A DNA stretch of 64,000 bases from JBMNFI01 sp050949225 (GTDB taxonomy: Bacteria; Bacillota; Dehalobacteriia; UBA4068). Every line of letters starts with the position of its first letter. Position 1 is the first letter of the stretch. The stretch lies in assembly GCA_050949225.1 (NCBI GenBank), contig JBMNFI010000002.1:558001-622000 (forward strand). Direction: 5' to 3'. A program made the position numbers and the translations under genes. Shown piece by piece: positions 60,907 to 64,000 of the stretch. A model generated the notes under the pieces. That model was not told the origin of the DNA. It made no database searches and saw nothing but the letters and a program-made list of their open reading frames with translations.

Positions 60907-61500
60907 ATGGCAACAATTGGTCTGGATAAACTTTATTATGCGACCATCACAGATGATGAAAATGGCGAAGAAATCTATGGCACACCCACTCAGCTGGCAA
61001 AAGCAATCTCAGCAGAGTTATCTGTTGAACTGGCAGAGGCAACTCTCTATGCAGATGATGGTGCGGCAGAAATCGTTAAAGAATTTAAAAATGGCACTAT
61101 CTCTCTTGGAGTGGATGATATTGGCTCGACTACTGCAGCCGCCTTAACCGGAGTCACGGTTGATAAGAACAACGTTGTGGTTTCTAACAGTGAAGATGGC
61201 GGGGATCCTGTGGCTGTTGGTTTTAGAGCAAAGAAATCCAATGGCAAGTATAAATACTATTGGCTCTATCGAGTGAAATTCGGTATTCCTGCGACAAACC
61301 TAGCAACAAAAGGTGACAGTATTACATTCTCAACACCAACAATTGAAGGTACGGTTCTCCGAAGAAACAAGCCGGATACAAGCGGTAAACATCCGTGGAA
61401 AGCGGAAGTGACCGAAGGCGATAAGGATGTACCGGCATCGATTATCAGCAGTTGGTATACAGAAGTCTATGAACCGGATTACACAGTTACGGAGGGCTAA
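60907..61500 (+). CDS. Major tail protein (phi13-type)
   Basis: This 197-aa protein opens 'ATIGLDKLYYATITDDENGE', then 'AKAISAELSVELAEATLYAD' and 'YWLYRVKFGIPATNL'. It is highly similar to 30601-31200. It makes the tail tube. Start has aggaggtaattaaaa. Confidence 0.94.
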   Translation: MATIGLDKLYYATITDDENGEEIYGTPTQLAKAISAELSVELAEATLYADDGAAEIVKEFKNGTISLGVDDIGSTTAAALTGVTVDKNNVVVSNSEDGGDPVAVGFRAKKSNGKYKYYWLYRVKFGIPATNLATKGDSITFSTPTIEGTVLRRNKPDTSGKHPWKAEVTEGDKDVPASIISSWYTEVYEPDYTVTEG

Positions 61501-61503
61501 GCG

Positions 61504-61887
61504 ATGGATAACGAACGAACAGCAAGCATTCGTATTGGTGGCGATGAATATGTGCTACTACTTACTACAAAAGCAACAAAGGAAATCGCAGGACGATATG
61601 GTGGTCTTGAAAACTTAGGCGATAAGCTAATGAAGTCTGAGAATGTCGAGATGGCACTTTCAGAGATTGTGTGGCTGATTACCTTACTGGCCAATCAAAG
61701 TACTCTTGTCTATAACATCAAGCACAAGGATGCACCGAAGGAATTACTGACAGAAGATGAGGTAGAAATTCTCACAAGCCCGATTGATTTGGCAGAGTAC
61801 AAAGAGGCAATTATGAATGCCCTTTACAAGGGTGCAAAAAGAAATGTACTCAGTGAGGAAAGCCAAAAAAACGCAGTAGCCCCGTAA
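61504..61887 (+). CDS. Tail assembly chaperone, zero-frame product
   Basis: This 127-aa protein reads 'RTASIRIGGDEYVLLLTTKA', 'TKEIAGRYGGLENLGDKLMK' and 'EIVWLITLLANQSTLVYNI'. It is the match of 30211-30597 and of the phage_TAC family. It ends 'ESQKNAVAP', with the slippery codons CAA AAA AAC just before the stop. Confidence 0.88.
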   Translation: MDNERTASIRIGGDEYVLLLTTKATKEIAGRYGGLENLGDKLMKSENVEMALSEIVWLITLLANQSTLVYNIKHKDAPKELLTEDEVEILTSPIDLAEYKEAIMNALYKGAKRNVLSEESQKNAVAP

Positions 61888-62075
61888 GTGACGAAGAGTT
61901 ATTTACGAGGCTTTTATATTACGGCATCAGCGTATTACATCTGACCATGGATGAATTTTGGCTGATGCCGTTTGGTTTGCTACTAGACTTGTGGGAGTGT
62001 CACAAACAGTATCAGGGGCTGGCAAAACCAAAAAGAGAGATATTTATTGATGACATCATCCCTGATGGAATCTGA
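61504..62075 (+). CDS. Tail assembly chaperone, -1 frameshift product (G-T type)
   Basis: A -1 slip at A_AAA_AAC (61866-61872) takes the ribosome past the zero-frame stop into 'RSSPVSDEELFTRLLYYGIS', 'TMDEFWLMPFGLLLDLWEC' and 'KREIFIDDIIPDGI', ending at TGA 62073-62075. The extension from the common SD(D/E)ELFTRLLYYG point is 62 residues, the same length as in prophage 1, and the two match closely. It has no own ribosome binding site. It would link tape measure and tail tube subunits. Confidence 0.78.
61866..61872 (+). promoter_or_regulatory. Programmed -1 frameshift site A_AAA_AAC
   Basis: Zero-frame codons are CAA AAA AAC GCA, with the stop 15 bases after the heptamer. The phase is correct for tandem -1 slippage. 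It is conserved with the site at 30226-30232 although surrounding codons differ. Confidence 0.78.
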
Positions 62076-62092
62076 CAAAGGAGGTGGAAAGC

Positions 62093-64000
62093 ATGGCAGA
62101 TAATTTTGGTTTGAAGATTGGTCTTGAAGGCGAGAAAGAATTTAAGAAGGCATTAACAGATATCAATCGCTCCTTTAAAGTACTTGGCTCTGAAATGAAA
62201 CTGGTAGCTTCAGAATTTGATAAAAACGATAAGTCTGTCCAGGCTCTTTCCGCCAGAAATTCAGTCCTCAATAAAGAGATTGAAACCCAAAAAAGCAAAA
62301 TTGATACCTTGAGGTCGGCTCTTGAAAATGCAGCTACTTCCTTTGGAGAAACCGATAGAAGAACGCAAAATTGGCAGATTCAGCTAAATAACGCAGAGGC
62401 TGCACTCAACAATATGGAGCGAGAGTTAAGTAGCAATAATGCTGCTCTTGAAGAAGCAAACTCCAATTATGATGATGCCGAAGATGCTCTCGATGACGTG
62501 AACCGTGAAATGAACGATGTCACCGACAGTGCAGATGACATGGGAAAAGAGATTGATGAGGCGGCTGACTCTGCTGAAAAATCCGAATCTAAGTTTAAAG
62601 GCTTAGGTACAACTCTAAAATCAATCGGCATTGCGATGGGAGCTGTTGCTGTTGCAGCAGGTGCGGCGGCTGTCAAACTTGGTAAAGAAGTTATTTCCGC
62701 TTATGCCGATTACGAACAATTAGTAGGTGGTGTGGATACGCTTTTTAAAGAGAATTCTCAGCAATTACAAGACTACGCATCGAATGCCTATAAGACAGCA
62801 GGTCTTTCTGCGAATGACTACATGGAAACCGTCACTTCGTTTTCTGCAAGCCTTATTTCTTCTCTTGGAGGAGATACTGAAAAAGCTGTTGAATATGCGG
62901 ATATGGCAATTACTGATATGTCTGACAATGCCAATAAAATGGGTACAGACATGGAATCCATTCAAAATGCCTATCAGGGTTTTGCTAAGCAAAATTACAC
63001 CATGCTGGACAACCTTAAACTTGGATATGGTGGTACAAAAAGTGAAATGGAGCGACTCCTTGCTGATGCCGAGGCTATCTCTGGCATTGAGTACGATGTT
63101 TCTTCTTATGCCGATGTAGTTTCTGCCATCCATGTCATTCAAGAAAGCATGGGTATTGCTGGTACGACTGCTCTTGAGGCAGAGGAGACTATTTCAGGGT
63201 CCTTGAATGCTTTTGAATCTGCTTTACAGAATCTTTTAGTTGGTTTTGGAAATGCCGATGCAGATATGGAACAACTCAGTAAAAACATGGTGGATGCCTT
63301 TCAGTCGGTGGTAAAAAACATTACTCCAGTGATTGAAAATATCGTAAAGGCCCTGCCCATAGCAATTGAAGCATTATTGGATGCGATTTCTGATTTATTA
63401 CCGACACTGCTTGTTACGGTGACAGATTTATTTACTCAGGTACTGAACGCACTAATGAACCTACTACCTACCCTAATACCGGTAGCGGTTGATTCCATCC
63501 TTACGATTGTGAATGCCTTGATTGAAAACTTACCACTGCTAGTGGATGCAGCCGTTCAGTTAATAGCCGCTTTAGTGGATGGTCTTGGGCAGGCAATGCC
63601 AGAACTGATTCCTGCGGCAGTTAATGCAATTACTACGATTGTGCAAGGTTTGGTGGATAATCTACCCATGCTGCTCGATGCAGCACTGCAGTTAATACTG
63701 GGTTTGGCTCAGGGGCTACTTGAGGCGATCCCACAACTAGTTGAGACTCTCCCTACGATTATTTTGGCAATCGTTGATTTTATTATTAGCGCAATTCCTC
63801 AGATTATAGATGCAGGTATTCAGTTACTAACATCGCTGGTTACAGCCTTGCCTGAAATTATTATGGCTATTGTAGAGGCGATTCCACAGATAATTGATGG
63901 AATATTAAATGGGATTTTAAGTTCGATTCCACAACTCATACAAGCGGGTGTCGACTTACTTGTTGCACTGATTCAAAATCTACCGGTTATTATTACCACC
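62093..64000 (+). CDS. Tail tape measure protein (prophage 2), cut by window end
   Basis: The frame opens at ATG 62093 (aaaggaggtggaaagc) and is still open at the right edge, after 636 codons. The N-terminus 'ADNFGLKIGLEGEKEFKKAL', the coiled coil, the segment 'IGIAMGAVAVAAGAAAVKLG', 'VGGVDTLFKENS' and 'MLDNLKLGYGGTKSEMERLL' all follow the prophage 1 tape measure. The hydrophobic repeats begin around residue 430. It contains a longer N-terminal coil ('EEANSNYDDAEDALDDVNRE') not present in prophage 1. Confidence 0.93.
   Translation, partial: MADNFGLKIGLEGEKEFKKALTDINRSFKVLGSEMKLVASEFDKNDKSVQALSARNSVLNKEIETQKSKIDTLRSALENAATSFGETDRRTQNWQIQLNNAEAALNNMERELSSNNAALEEANSNYDDAEDALDDVNREMNDVTDSADDMGKEIDEAADSAEKSESKFKGLGTTLKSIGIAMGAVAVAAGAAAVKLGKEVISAYADYEQLVGGVDTLFKENSQQLQDYASNAYKTAGLSANDYMETVTSFSASLISSLGGDTEKAVEYADMAITDMSDNANKMGTDMESIQNAYQGFAKQNYTMLDNLKLGYGGTKSEMERLLADAEAISGIEYDVSSYADVVSAIHVIQESMGIAGTTALEAEETISGSLNAFESALQNLLVGFGNADADMEQLSKNMVDAFQSVVKNITPVIENIVKALPIAIEALLDAISDLLPTLLVTVTDLFTQVLNALMNLLPTLIPVAVDSILTIVNALIENLPLLVDAAVQLIAALVDGLGQAMPELIPAAVNAITTIVQGLVDNLPMLLDAALQLILGLAQGLLEAIPQLVETLPTIILAIVDFIISAIPQIIDAGIQLLTSLVTALPEIIMAIVEAIPQIIDGILNGILSSIPQLIQAGVDLLVALIQNLPVIITT

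Noticed and set aside
1..64000. tRNA, rRNA or CRISPR-Cas genes
   Set aside because: I saw no cloverleaf with the conserved GTTCRANNC arm, no rRNA segment and no cas gene; a covariance-model search would settle this.

Overview
The window suggests a low-to-moderate G+C, endospore-forming Firmicute of the Clostridia/Peptococcia or Negativicutes type. The evidence is a complete cotJA-cotJB-cotJC spore-coat cluster, secreted enzymes carrying copper-amine-oxidase-type stalk domains, consensus sigma-A promoters and strong Shine-Dalgarno sites. I cannot name the genus.

Host region (1-12461). It holds the end of an AIR-synthase/HypE-like gene, an ArsC/Spx-family protein, a stalk-domain GH10-like hydrolase, catalase, a stalk-domain M23 peptidase, a very Cys-rich small protein next to the CotJ operon, a DivIVA-like coiled-coil protein, and a giant wall-anchored adhesin with 333-bp tandem repeats. 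The adhesin has lost its 5' end, and with it the signal peptide, at an IS21-like terminal sequence at 12474.

Arsenic and recombinase block (12474-19641, minus strand). An arsR-arsP-DUF2703-(thioredoxin/ArsC fusion) operon is driven by a consensus promoter that overlaps a repeated putative ArsR operator. It is followed by two large serine recombinases, one frameshifted, with a catalytic-domain-less recombinase-domain protein between them.

Prophage remnant 1 (about 19.4-32.45 kb, minus strand, visibly more G+C-rich). It keeps lysis genes (amidase, holin), tail-tip genes (including a GH18-domain protein), tape measure, tail-chaperone frameshift pair, major tail and head-tail joining genes. Its head-tail connector is cut at 32453 by a second IS21-like end, and everything upstream (capsid, portal, terminase, replication) is missing.

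Defence island (32.7-42.36 kb, plus strand, A+T-rich). An orphan Phd/YefM-like protein, HsdM, HsdS, HsdR, a YgjP-like M48 metallopeptidase and an ImmA/IrrE-type metallopeptidase form one tightly packed, mostly overlapping operon with its own promoter, a palindrome and a terminator. This is the best candidate for an extended, little-described system.

Prophage 2 (about 42.5 kb to beyond 64 kb, plus strand). It runs from a sigma-like regulator, KilAC antirepressor, VapE-type primase/helicase (two frameshifts), VRR-NUC nuclease, SNF2 helicase (one frameshift), HNH nuclease, possible cos region and terminases, through a phage MetK with a ParB-DNA methylase, to portal, ClpP-like protease, HK97 capsid, joining proteins, major tail, chaperone pair and a tape measure cut by the window edge. 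Its tail module is homologous to remnant 1 but lies in inverted orientation. Both carry the same A_AAA_AAC -1 frameshift heptamer between the two tail-chaperone frames.
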